Part shown: positions 27,599 through 36,365 of the stretch, in pieces | Layout: each line of letters opens with the position of its first letter | Position numbering within the stretch: position 1 is the first letter of the stretch | NCBI RefSeq assembly: GCF_020622345.1 | Contig: NZ_JACNMO010000001.1 | Location: forward strand, 1 to 64,000 | Origin: Roseobacter weihaiensis | Lineage (GTDB): Bacteria; Pseudomonadota; Alphaproteobacteria; Rhodobacterales; Rhodobacteraceae | Direction of reading: 5' to 3' | Length of the DNA: 64,000 nucleotides | Notes under the pieces: model-generated | Databases searched by the model: none | Seen by the model: the letters and a program-made list of their open reading frames with translations, nothing else | Told to the model about the DNA's origin: nothing | Position numbers and translations under genes: made by a program

Positions 27599-30166
27599 CT
27601 ACTCTATTTTGTCGTTAATCGCAAGCTGTGCGGCAGCTAGTCGCGCTACCGGCACGCGGAAGGGAGAACACGACACATAGTTGAATCCGGCCTCTCTGCA
27701 GAAGGCAATCGATTCGGGGTTGCCGCCGTGTTCCCCGCAGATCGACAGCGTGATCCGGGGTTGTGCCGCCCGCCCTCTTTCTGCCCCAATCTGCAACAGC
27801 TCGCCAACGCCATCGGTATCGAGCGTATGAAAAGGATCCTCGGGAAAGACGCCTTGCTGCACATAATCAGACATGAAGCGCCCTGCATCATCGCGGGACA
27901 AACCATAGGTCATCTGCGTCAGATCATTCGTCCCGAAACTCAGAAATGCACAGTGCGGGGCGATATCTCCGGCCCGGATGGCGGCCCTTGGGGTCTCCAC
28001 CATGACGCCGAGCTGGTAGTGAAAGTCCTGATCGCGCTCGAGACGCAGGGCGGAGGCGACAGAATCTATCGACGATTTGACCAGTTCAACCTCGCGCCGC
28101 GCCGACACCAGAGGGATCATGATCTCAGGCACAACCGGTGCATCCGGGGTGCTGGCATCCAGTGTCGCTTCAAAGATGGCGCGCGCCTGCATCTCGTATA
28201 TCTCCGGCACCGTGATGCCCAGACGAACACCGCGCAGCCCGAGCATCGGATTGTATTCCGTCATCGCATCGATACGGCGTGTCACATCCGACAGCGGCAG
28301 ATCAAGCGCGTCTGCCAGATCCCGTTGTCCGGCCCGGTCCGCCGGCAGAAATTCGTGCAATGGCGGATCAAAGAGCCGGATACACACCGGTTTACCCTCC
28401 ATGATCTGGAAAAGCTGCGTGAAATCGGCCCGCTGCATGGGCAACAGCCGCTCAAGCACCGCGCGCCTGTCTTGCGAGCTTTCGGCAAAAATCATTTCCC
28501 GCATGACCGTCAGGCGGCCCGGCTCAAAGAACATGTGCTCCGTGCGGCAAAGACCGATGCCTTCGGCGGCAAAGTTATGCGCTGTCTGAGCATCCGCAGG
28601 CGTGTCTGCATTGGCCCGGATCGCAATGTCGCGCGCGGCATCCGCCCACTCCATCAGGGTCTGAAAACTCTCATCCAAGGCCGCCTCACGCATCTGCGGC
28701 GCGCCGGCCAGCACCTGGCCGCGGGTCCCGTCGATGGTGATGATTTCGCCCTCAGCAAAGACACGCCCGTCTTGGGCGACAAGCTGCTTGCGGCGGCGGT
28801 TGAACCGCATGTTCGAGGCCCCCACAACACAGGGCAGCCCGATACCCCGGCCGATCACGGCGGCATGGCTGGTGATGCCCCCCCGTTCGGTCAGAACGCC
28901 CTGGGCGGCATGCATACCCCGGATGTCCTCAGGTGCTGTTTCGCGGCGCACCAGAATGCAGGGCTCCCCGCGGGAGGCACTGGCCTGCGCGTCGGTGGCG
29001 GTGAAAACGATCGCCCCGGTGGCCGCCCCCGGACTTGCGGCGATCCCTTTGCCGATCACGTCTCGCTTTGCGTCCGGGCTCACCTGCCGGTGCAGGAGTT
29101 CGGTCAGCGTGCGCGGCTCGACCCGCATCAGCGCTTCTTCGCGTGAGATGATCCCCTCTTCGGCAAGCCGCACCGCAATCCGGACAGCCGCCTGACTGGA
29201 AAGGGCGACCCGCACCCCATCAAGGATATGCAGCGTGCCGTTTTCAATCGCGAATTCGACCTGCATCTCCGCCCGCAGCTTGACCCGCATCAGCGCGGCA
29301 TGGTCCTTCAGCGCCTTGAACGCATCAGGCACGAGGTCTTCGAGCGAGGGGCCGCGCGGGTCCCGCCCAAGATACAGCGCGGAGGCGTCGCCCTCCAGCG
29401 CGTCACGGCCCTGGCTCTGGCTCAGATACCGTCCGGTGATCTGCGGCAGACCCGTATCGCTGTCAACGAGTTGCAACACGCCCGAGCCGCATTCACCCAG
29501 GCCGACCCCCAGGGCCATCTGCTGCACCACGAGGCCAAGCCCCGCATCGGCAGGCGCGCCCTTGGCCTGCCGCAACAGCCGTGCAGAGGTGCCATCCCAC
29601 GCCCGCGCCATGGACCGCAAGACAGCCGCAAGCTGATCGCCGGGGTCTGCGGGGAACGGTTCTTCCATTTCCGCTTCATAGGCGCGCAGAGAGTCCAGCA
29701 AGGCGGCGCGCCCCTTGCGTGGCACATCGTCGAACATATCCGGGTCAAGCCGGGCCACATCCACCGCATAAGACTGCACAAAACGGGTGTAGACGGCGCT
29801 GGCGGCCACCTCGCCCAACTCCTGCGCCAAGGCCTCGAACCGGTCCTCGTTCATCCCGATGTTCAGAACGGCCCCCGGCCCGCCCCAATCAGGATCCTCC
29901 GACGACGGGCGCACGCAAAGCAGCGATCCCGCTTCGAACTGCGACACGATGGCCTGCATATCGGGCATGTCACCCTTGGCAATTTTCTGCACCGCATCGA
30001 AGGAGAGCGCCACCGTCCGCGGCACCGGCAGGTCAAGACGCACCAGCCGTTGCAGGCACTTGGCCCGCCCGCCATGGGTATTGTTTGCGATGGGTGCCTG
30101 CGCGGTCACAAGCGTGGTATTCGGGTTATTCTGCACTGCGGCATCCTTTTGGTTCGGATGCAGCAT
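27599..30166 (-). CDS. ppdK: Pyruvate, phosphate dikinase (divergent)
   Basis: 855 residues that interconvert pyruvate, ATP and Pi with PEP, AMP and PPi. The central phosphohistidine domain carries ERGGITSHAAVIGRG, with the catalytic histidine; the C-terminal PEP-binding barrel has GLCRTEHMFF, LRGVRLG, FGTNDLTQMTYGLSRDD and CGEHGGNPESIAFC. The N-terminal ATP-grasp region is recognisable (CVRPSSEDPDWGGPGAVLNIGMN) but deviates from the usual GGKGANLAEM start. Start at ATG 30166 is preferred; a GTG at 30193 is possible. Such an enzyme usually supports gluconeogenesis in roseobacters. Related PEP synthases are the alternative, but the length and motifs fit PPDK. Confidence 0.85.
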   Translation of the reverse strand: MLHPNQKDAAVQNNPNTTLVTAQAPIANNTHGGRAKCLQRLVRLDLPVPRTVALSFDAVQKIAKGDMPDMQAIVSQFEAGSLLCVRPSSEDPDWGGPGAVLNIGMNEDRFEALAQELGEVAASAVYTRFVQSYAVDVARLDPDMFDDVPRKGRAALLDSLRAYEAEMEEPFPADPGDQLAAVLRSMARAWDGTSARLLRQAKGAPADAGLGLVVQQMALGVGLGECGSGVLQLVDSDTGLPQITGRYLSQSQGRDALEGDASALYLGRDPRGPSLEDLVPDAFKALKDHAALMRVKLRAEMQVEFAIENGTLHILDGVRVALSSQAAVRIAVRLAEEGIISREEALMRVEPRTLTELLHRQVSPDAKRDVIGKGIAASPGAATGAIVFTATDAQASASRGEPCILVRRETAPEDIRGMHAAQGVLTERGGITSHAAVIGRGIGLPCVVGASNMRFNRRRKQLVAQDGRVFAEGEIITIDGTRGQVLAGAPQMREAALDESFQTLMEWADAARDIAIRANADTPADAQTAHNFAAEGIGLCRTEHMFFEPGRLTVMREMIFAESSQDRRAVLERLLPMQRADFTQLFQIMEGKPVCIRLFDPPLHEFLPADRAGQRDLADALDLPLSDVTRRIDAMTEYNPMLGLRGVRLGITVPEIYEMQARAIFEATLDASTPDAPVVPEIMIPLVSARREVELVKSSIDSVASALRLERDQDFHYQLGVMVETPRAAIRAGDIAPHCAFLSFGTNDLTQMTYGLSRDDAGRFMSDYVQQGVFPEDPFHTLDTDGVGELLQIGAERGRAAQPRITLSICGEHGGNPESIAFCREAGFNYVSCSPFRVPVARLAAAQLAINDKIE

Positions 30167-30225
30167 AGGGGTATCCAATGGTGTGACAAGCACTGTCTGG
30201 CCCCCTGCCGAGGACAGCCTGCGCC

Positions 30226-32541
30226 TCAGCCGTCAATCTTTGTGAGGTCCGCAACGGACAGGCAAATCTGGGTAATCCGGCTGAGCAGGTTGAGCCTGTT
30301 GCGCCGAATGGTGGGATTGTCCGCATTGACCTGCACGGCCTCAAAAAAGGCATCGATGGGCGCGCGCAGGGTGGCCATGGCTGCCATCGCGGTGGTGAAG
30401 TCCTCCGCCTTCATGGCGGGCTGGATCTCCGCCTCCGCCGCGTCGAGAGCCGCAAAGAGGGCGCGTTCCGCATCGGTTTCCGCAAATTTGACATCCGCAC
30501 CATAGGAATACTCCACCCCATCGGCCTCTTGCGCCTGCCTCAAGATGTTGTTGGCCCGCTTGAAGCCCTGGATCAGGTTTTCCCCGTCTTCGGTGGCCAG
30601 CACGTCAGAAAGCGCCCGCGCGCGCTTCACAAGCAGCGTCAGATCGTCATTGCCCGGCATGGCGATGCAGGCGTCGATCACCTCGTGCCGAATGCCCTGA
30701 TCGCGCAGGTAGGTTTTGAGGCGGTCGTGGAAGAAGGCGAGGAGGTCCGACACTATTTTTGATGACGGTGGAAGGGTTTCTACTTCTTTTCCGTCCTTTT
30801 GATTAAAAAAAGCGCCTGCAGCGTAAGCATACTCCCCACGATCAAATTTGGTAGAGAGTTCTGTATATGGCCAGATTACGCGAGGTGCCTCTCCAGTGAT
30901 TTCATCACGCTTGCCATCGCTCTGCTCAGTCCAAGGACTTACCCATATTGCCTTGTTATTTTCATCCTTAATCAGCACCGCAAATTTGTAGTGCTTGGCT
31001 TGTTCGTATAAATTTCGACGCACAGGTTCCAGAAACAAACTGAATAATGTCAACCGAGCGCTGCTGTTAAAAACAATCCGTATCACCCCCAAAGCCGCCC
31101 GCCGCAGCGCAAAGGGGTCCTTGCTCCCTGTCGGTTTCTCGTCAATCGCCCAAAACCCCGTCAGTGTGTCGATCTTGTCGGCCAGCGCGACGGCGACAGA
31201 CACCGGTGCCGTCGGCACGTCATCGGAGGGGCCCAAAGGCGCGTAATGCTCCTCGCAGGCTTGCGGCACTCCGTCGTCGTGGCCTGCGGCCTCAGCATAG
31301 TATCGGCCCATCAGACCCTGCAACTCGGGGAACTCATAGACCATTTCCGAGGTGAGATCGGCCTTGGCGATGCGCGCAGCTTCGGCCGCAAGATCGGGCT
31401 TGGCACCGACGATGGGCGCAATCTCGCGCGCCAGCGCCTCGATGCGCGCGATCCGCTCGGCCTGAGTGCCCAGCTTGTTGTGAAACGTGACCTGCGTCAG
31501 CGACTTGGCCATGCCTTCCAGACCGACCGCACTGATCATACGCAAATCATTGTCCCAGAAGAACTTCGCATCGGCCAGACGGGCGGCAAGGACCTTTTCA
31601 TTACCCGCCAGAATGGTCGCGCCGTTGTCCGCCGTTTCGCGATTGGCCACGGTGATGAAGCGCTCGATCCGGCCCGTCTTGGGGTTGCGCACCGAAAAGA
31701 ACTTCTGGTGCTCTTTCATGGAGGTTTGCAACACCTCCGGTGGCAGGTCGAGGAAATCATCGCCAATCCGCCCCATCAGGACCACGGGCCATTCCACCAG
31801 CCCTGCCACCTCGGCCAGAAGGCCCTTGTCCTCGACGACTTCCAACCCGGTGGCAAAGGCCTGATTGGTGGCATCATGCCAGATCATATCGGCCCGCTCC
31901 GCCGCCTCCAGCACCACGAAAGCGCGTTTCAGCTTGGCCGCGTAGTCATCGAACCCCGTGACGGTAAAGCGGTCAGGGGCCATGAAGCGGTGGCCTGCGG
32001 TCGTGTCGCCCGCACTGATCCCCTCCATGGTCAGCGGCACCACTTCGGCCCCGGCCTCATCGCTCAGCAGACAGAGGATGGACTGCAACGGGCGCACCCA
32101 GCGTAGCGCGCCCTCGCCCCAGCGCATCGATTTGGGCCAGGGAAAGTTGCGAATGACCCGCTCCAGCACCTCGGCCACGATCTGCGATGCGGGGCGTCCG
32201 GTCTTGGTGATCCTGGCAAAGAGCACCCGACCTTTGGGGGTGTCACGCTCTTCCAGCTCCGCGCGGGTCAGGCCCGCCCCCCGCAAAAACCCCTCAATGG
32301 CTTTCTCGGGTGCATCCGCACGCGGACCCTTACGTTCTTCCACCGTGGTAGGGCTTTGCGCCAGCAGCCCTTCAACCGTGAGCGTGAGCCGTCGCGGAGT
32401 GGAAAACGCCGCCGCCGAGGCATAGGTCAACCCCGCCTCGACCAGGCCCTCTGTCACCAGTTTCCTGAGATCCTCTGCCGCACGTGTTTGCATGCGCGCG
32501 GGGATCTCCTCGGAGAAGAGTTCGATCAAAAGGTCAGGCAT
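30226..32541 (-). CDS. glyS: Glycine--tRNA ligase beta subunit, with an AT-rich internal segment
   Basis: 771 residues, large subunit of the tetrameric glycyl-tRNA synthetase. It binds tRNA and works with GlyQ. N-terminal LLIELFSEEIPARM, then RRLTLTVEGL, KSMRWG, LPPEVLQTSMKEHQKFFSV and the C-terminal LRDQGIRHEVIDACIAMPG, DDLTLLVKRARAL match the family. About 80 residues longer than the ~690 usual: residues ~497-597 (30750-31050) form an insertion with different composition, about 43% GC against about 61% in flanking lines of the same gene. The frame stays open, so the protein is presumably functional. Its ATG overlaps the stop of the DUF6446 gene (TGATG). Confidence 0.94.
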   Translation of the reverse strand: MPDLLIELFSEEIPARMQTRAAEDLRKLVTEGLVEAGLTYASAAAFSTPRRLTLTVEGLLAQSPTTVEERKGPRADAPEKAIEGFLRGAGLTRAELEERDTPKGRVLFARITKTGRPASQIVAEVLERVIRNFPWPKSMRWGEGALRWVRPLQSILCLLSDEAGAEVVPLTMEGISAGDTTAGHRFMAPDRFTVTGFDDYAAKLKRAFVVLEAAERADMIWHDATNQAFATGLEVVEDKGLLAEVAGLVEWPVVLMGRIGDDFLDLPPEVLQTSMKEHQKFFSVRNPKTGRIERFITVANRETADNGATILAGNEKVLAARLADAKFFWDNDLRMISAVGLEGMAKSLTQVTFHNKLGTQAERIARIEALAREIAPIVGAKPDLAAEAARIAKADLTSEMVYEFPELQGLMGRYYAEAAGHDDGVPQACEEHYAPLGPSDDVPTAPVSVAVALADKIDTLTGFWAIDEKPTGSKDPFALRRAALGVIRIVFNSSARLTLFSLFLEPVRRNLYEQAKHYKFAVLIKDENNKAIWVSPWTEQSDGKRDEITGEAPRVIWPYTELSTKFDRGEYAYAAGAFFNQKDGKEVETLPPSSKIVSDLLAFFHDRLKTYLRDQGIRHEVIDACIAMPGNDDLTLLVKRARALSDVLATEDGENLIQGFKRANNILRQAQEADGVEYSYGADVKFAETDAERALFAALDAAEAEIQPAMKAEDFTTAMAAMATLRAPIDAFFEAVQVNADNPTIRRNRLNLLSRITQICLSVADLTKIDG

Positions 32542-33062
32542 CAGTTCTCTTCTCTTCCGGGGCATTCTTCGCCGACAATCGTGCCGTCATAGGCCTTTTC
32601 GCCGCAATCATTCAACTCATGCCAGACATAACCGCGCCCGTCCTCGGTGATGGCCACAATCCGGTCGACACCGAAATCCACATTCTTTTCGCCCAGAAAG
32701 GCGAGCGCCGTGCCGGCCTTGAGCTCTGCCGCGATGGCTTCGGCGTCAAAACAGTCAAACCAGCCGGGGGCGTTGCGGGGCACGGCACGCGCCAGCCCGA
32801 CATAGGTTTCGCTCAGCATCGCCAGACTGGAGGGGGTGGTGAAACAGGCGCGGAACCGGATCGGAGAGCTCTCGGCATCGATGGCTTCGATGTTCTCGGC
32901 CAGAATGCGCACCGGCACGTCTGATCCAAGCGGCATCAACCGCACCTCGGCCGCCTCCGCGGAAACTTCTTCGTAAAAGCCGTAAACCTGCAGATAGTAG
33001 AGCGCGCCCCCTGCGAATAACGCCGAAATCATGATAGCCAGCCCAACGATCTTGCCGCTCAT
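32541..33062 (-). CDS. DUF6446-type membrane-anchored protein
   Basis: 173 residues: one N-terminal membrane helix ([28 protein letters not shown]) and a periplasmic domain with four cysteines. Of uncharacterised function; to my knowledge this small gene sits between glyQ and glyS throughout Rhodobacteraceae, so it is an operon member conserved by position. The ATG overlaps the glyQ stop and its own stop overlaps the glyS start, so all three are translationally coupled. Confidence 0.8.
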   Translation of the reverse strand: MSGKIVGLAIMISALFAGGALYYLQVYGFYEEVSAEAAEVRLMPLGSDVPVRILAENIEAIDAESSPIRFRACFTTPSSLAMLSETYVGLARAVPRNAPGWFDCFDAEAIAAELKAGTALAFLGEKNVDFGVDRIVAITEDGRGYVWHELNDCGEKAYDGTIVGEECPGREEN

Positions 33063-34000
33063 GCGGCGCTCTCCGGCTGCCAGCCGCCCGCACGGGTTTG
33101 CACGAAGGCATCCGCACAGTGTTTGGCCAGCGTGCGCACCCGCCCGATGTAGGCCTGCCGTTCGGTGACAGAGATCACGCCGCGCGCGTCCAAAAGGTTA
33201 AAGAGGTGACTTGCCTTGATGCACTGATCGTAGGCGGGATGCACCATGACGATCCGCTTGCCGGTCTTGGGATCCCGATGCGGAGCGTCGAGAATTTCGC
33301 GGCAGTGGGCTTCGGCCTCGTCGAAGTGGCGCAGCAGCACCGACGTATCCGCCGTGTCGAAATTCCAGCGGGCGTATTCCTCTTCAGTCTGCTTGAAGAT
33401 GTCACCATAGCTCAGCGCAATCGGCGTTTGCGGGTCGTTGAACGGCATGTCCATCACGTGATCGACGCCCAGAATATACATCGCCAGACGTTCCAGACCG
33501 TATGTCAGCTCGCCCGAGACCGGGTGGCAATCATGCCCGCCCACCTGCTGGAAATAGGTGAACTGGCTGACCTCCATACCGTCACACCAGACCTCCCAGC
33601 CCAGGCCCCAGGCCCCTAGTGTCGGGCTTTCCCAGTCATCCTCGACAAAACGGATATCGTGCAACGCCATGTCGACGCCAATAGCCTCCAGCGAGCCCAG
33701 GTAAAGCTCCTGCAAGTCCGGCGGGCTCGGTTTGATGAGCACCTGATACTGATAGTAGTGCTGCAGCCGGTTGGGGTTTTCGCCGTAGCGCCCATCGGTC
33801 GGACGCCGCGAAGGCTGCACATAGGCCGCCGCCCAGGGCTGCGTGCCAAGGCTGCGCAGCGTGGTGGCCGGATGAAAGGTGCCGGCTCCCACTTCCATGT
33901 CGTAGGGTTGCAGCACGGCACAGCCCTTGCCCGCCCAGTACGTCTGGAGCCTCAGGATGATTTCCTGAAAGGATTTCGGAGCCTGCACGTCGTCGGGCAT
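33059..34000 (-). CDS. glyQ: Glycine--tRNA ligase alpha subunit
   Basis: 313 residues, the catalytic subunit that activates glycine. It shows [49 protein letters not shown], and [25 protein letters not shown], hallmarks of class IIc GlyQ. First gene of the glyQ-DUF6446-glyS operon, ATG at 34000. Divergent from the SPOR/pseudoprotease gene. Confidence 0.97.
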   Translation of the reverse strand: MPDDVQAPKSFQEIILRLQTYWAGKGCAVLQPYDMEVGAGTFHPATTLRSLGTQPWAAAYVQPSRRPTDGRYGENPNRLQHYYQYQVLIKPSPPDLQELYLGSLEAIGVDMALHDIRFVEDDWESPTLGAWGLGWEVWCDGMEVSQFTYFQQVGGHDCHPVSGELTYGLERLAMYILGVDHVMDMPFNDPQTPIALSYGDIFKQTEEEYARWNFDTADTSVLLRHFDEAEAHCREILDAPHRDPKTGKRIVMVHPAYDQCIKASHLFNLLDARGVISVTERQAYIGRVRTLAKHCADAFVQTRAGGWQPESAA

Positions 34001-34159
34001 ATACGCAACCTCAAGATAATCTTGCGCGCTCTAGCTACCTGCGCATTCCAGAAGCGTCAATTGCGGCAAGGCGCATAAATTGCCCCGTGGCTTATGGTCA
34101 AGCATGTGATTTCCTGTTTATTTGGCGCCGTAACTTGGACCATGGGGATATCGGTTGAA

Positions 34160-35944
34160 ATGAAGCGTCTTGTTTTGCTGTTCTGGGTTCTGTGCAACCT
34201 TGTACCTCAGGCGGTTTCCGCACAGACAGCGCGAGAGGTGGTCTGGGTTCAGATCGAGGCCCGCCCGACACTTGAGACGGCACTTGAACGCGTAAAAAGC
34301 TATGCCGTGACGTTACCTGACGTAAACGGATTTGCCTTGTCGGGCGGGTGGTATGCCATCGCCCTTGGCCCCTACACGCCCGAAGATGCCCAACAGGTTC
34401 TGCGCAGCTACAGGGTGCAAGGTTTGATCCCGAACGACAGCTATATCGCCCTCAGCGCCACCTATGGTCAGCAGTATTTCCCGCCGGATGCCGATGGGCT
34501 TGATGGGGGGGCTGTCGCCGCGATCCAGACCCCGTCCGAGCCTGAAAGCCAGGCACCCGCGCCCGACGTGCAGACGGCCCCGACCGCATCCGAGACGGCG
34601 GCCCATCCGCAGACGGAGCCGGATACCGAAACACGCGCACAGGCGCAGCGCAGCGAAAGCCTTCTCAGCCGCGCAGAGAAGCGCGCGTTGCAGACGGCGT
34701 TGCAGTGGGCCGGTTTCTACAATGCCGCCATTGACGGGGCCTTTGGGCGGGGCACCAGAAATTCGATGGCTGCCTGGCAGGGGGCCAATGGCTATGATCC
34801 CACAGGCGTTCTGACAACGCGCCAGCGGGCGGTTTTGATAGGCCAGTACAATGCCGTGCTGGAAGGTCTGGACATGCAGATCGTTCAGGATTTTGACGCC
34901 GGCATCGAGGTCAGGCTGCCGACCGCCGTGGTCGCTTTTGAGCGCTACGAGCCCCCCTTTGCCCAGTACAATGCCGCCGGCGATCTGGCCGCACGCGTTC
35001 TTTTGATAAGCCAACCCGGCGACCGCACCACGCTGGCCGGGCTTTACGAGGTCATGCAGACCCTGACGATTGTTCCGCTCGACGGGCCCCGGTCCCTTTC
35101 GGGAGACAGTTTTACCCTTGTGGGCCGCAATGCCGAGATCGTGAGTGAAACGCAGGTGACGCTCGCCTCCGGCGAGATAAAGGGCTTCACCCTGATCTGG
35201 CCCGCCGGAGATGAAGAGCGCCGCAGCCGCGTGCTGCAAGAGATGCAAAACAGTTTCGTGCGGCGCAGCGGTGTGCTTGATCCGGGAGCGGGTGAGACAG
35301 CGGATCAGCAAATCGACCTTGTTGCCGGGTTGGAGGTTCGCAAACCCATCCTGTCGCGCTCGGGCTTTTTTGTCGACGCAGCGGGCGCTGTCGTGACCAC
35401 GTCGGACGCTGTACAAAGCTGTGCGCGGATCACACTGGACGAACGGTATGACGCAATGCTGAGCGGTGTCGACACCGATCGCGGCATTGCCATCCTCAAG
35501 CCCAAGCAGACACTGGCTCCGCCGGCTGTCGCGCGCTTTAGCCCCGTGCCGCCCCGGCTCCAGTCGGAAATCGCGGTGGCGGGCTACTCATTTGAAGGCC
35601 AGCTGGGTGCGCCCTCCATGACCTTCGGCACGCTGTCCGACCTGAAAGGGCTGCGCGGAGAACCTGACGTGAGCCGCCTCGCGCTGGAAACACTGCCCGG
35701 AGACGCAGGGGGTCCGGTGCTGGATCGCAGTGGCAACGTTTTGGGGATGCTGTTGCCCCGCGTCGAGGGCACGCGCCAGTTGCCCGAAGAGGTCCGCTTT
35801 GCCCTCACGGGTGAGGCGATCTCAAGTGTCATGGTGCAGGCGGGGCTGTCCCTCAGCGAGGGCGTGGAAACCGCCAGCCTTGACCCTGAGGATATCACCG
35901 ACCGCGGCATTGGCATGACCGTGTTGGTCAGCTGCTGGGAATAG
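34160..35944 (+). CDS. Secreted SPOR + peptidoglycan-binding protein with protease-like domain lacking the triad
   Basis: 594 residues from ATG 34160 (an earlier in-frame ATG at 34142 also possible). Signal peptide, then a SPOR-like segment (about 27-105; SGGWYAIALGPYTPEDAQQVL), a Pro/Thr/Glu-rich linker, a PG_binding_1 domain (about 175-240; LQTALQWAGFYNAAIDGAFG) and a trypsin-like fold (about 370-560). In that fold the catalytic Ser motif reads GDAGGP with Ala516, the His position reads TTSDAV with Asp416, and the Asp position reads RGIAIL. All three catalytic residues appear lost, so it is probably a pseudoprotease binding the cell wall. Its function may be scaffolding or substrate binding. 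Confidence 0.8.
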   Translation: MKRLVLLFWVLCNLVPQAVSAQTAREVVWVQIEARPTLETALERVKSYAVTLPDVNGFALSGGWYAIALGPYTPEDAQQVLRSYRVQGLIPNDSYIALSATYGQQYFPPDADGLDGGAVAAIQTPSEPESQAPAPDVQTAPTASETAAHPQTEPDTETRAQAQRSESLLSRAEKRALQTALQWAGFYNAAIDGAFGRGTRNSMAAWQGANGYDPTGVLTTRQRAVLIGQYNAVLEGLDMQIVQDFDAGIEVRLPTAVVAFERYEPPFAQYNAAGDLAARVLLISQPGDRTTLAGLYEVMQTLTIVPLDGPRSLSGDSFTLVGRNAEIVSETQVTLASGEIKGFTLIWPAGDEERRSRVLQEMQNSFVRRSGVLDPGAGETADQQIDLVAGLEVRKPILSRSGFFVDAAGAVVTTSDAVQSCARITLDERYDAMLSGVDTDRGIAILKPKQTLAPPAVARFSPVPPRLQSEIAVAGYSFEGQLGAPSMTFGTLSDLKGLRGEPDVSRLALETLPGDAGGPVLDRSGNVLGMLLPRVEGTRQLPEEVRFALTGEAISSVMVQAGLSLSEGVETASLDPEDITDRGIGMTVLVSCWE

Positions 35945-36086
35945 TTTTTCCCTAAATTCACCTAAAATCGGGTGCAAAGATCGGGCGGTTCCGCTGCCGG
36001 TGTTTGCACTGCCTTAAGACCTCTACTCCATCTTCCTCCTCGTGTGGGGACGCACCTTTACTTGGTTCAAAAATGGAGTGGAACTA

Positions 36087-36362
36087 ATGAAATTCGTTAT
36101 CGCCATGACCTTGGTATGTGCGTTCGCCATGCCCGTCGTCGGACAGACAACAAGCAACGGTCAAAGTGCAAAGCTGATCACTTACAGCTCTCCTATGTTG
36201 CCGCCGGACAACTACAAAGGCCAGTGGTGGACGTCGCCGCAGGCGTGCGAGTATTCGCGCGCGGGACGCCCGGGCGAAACCGTCTGGTATCTGATCTCGA
36301 ATACAGCGCATGCAAAATGCCCCGTCCGTCTGATCCAGCGCGCCTATTCGGACTACAACTGA
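36087..36362 (+). CDS. Small secreted protein (91 aa)
   Basis: Signal peptide (MKFVIAMTLVCAFAMPVVGQ), then about 70 mature residues with two cysteines (QACEYSR, HAKCPVRL), likely disulfide-bonded, and WW in the middle. GGAGTGG is 6-12 bases upstream of the ATG. Resembles no family I know. Converges with the next operon (3 bases between stops). Confidence 0.7.
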   Translation: MKFVIAMTLVCAFAMPVVGQTTSNGQSAKLITYSSPMLPPDNYKGQWWTSPQACEYSRAGRPGETVWYLISNTAHAKCPVRLIQRAYSDYN

Positions 36363-36365
36363 GCG

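Noticed and set aside
27728-29146. 472-aa open frame antisense to ppdK
   Set aside because: Antisense shadow of a conserved enzyme.
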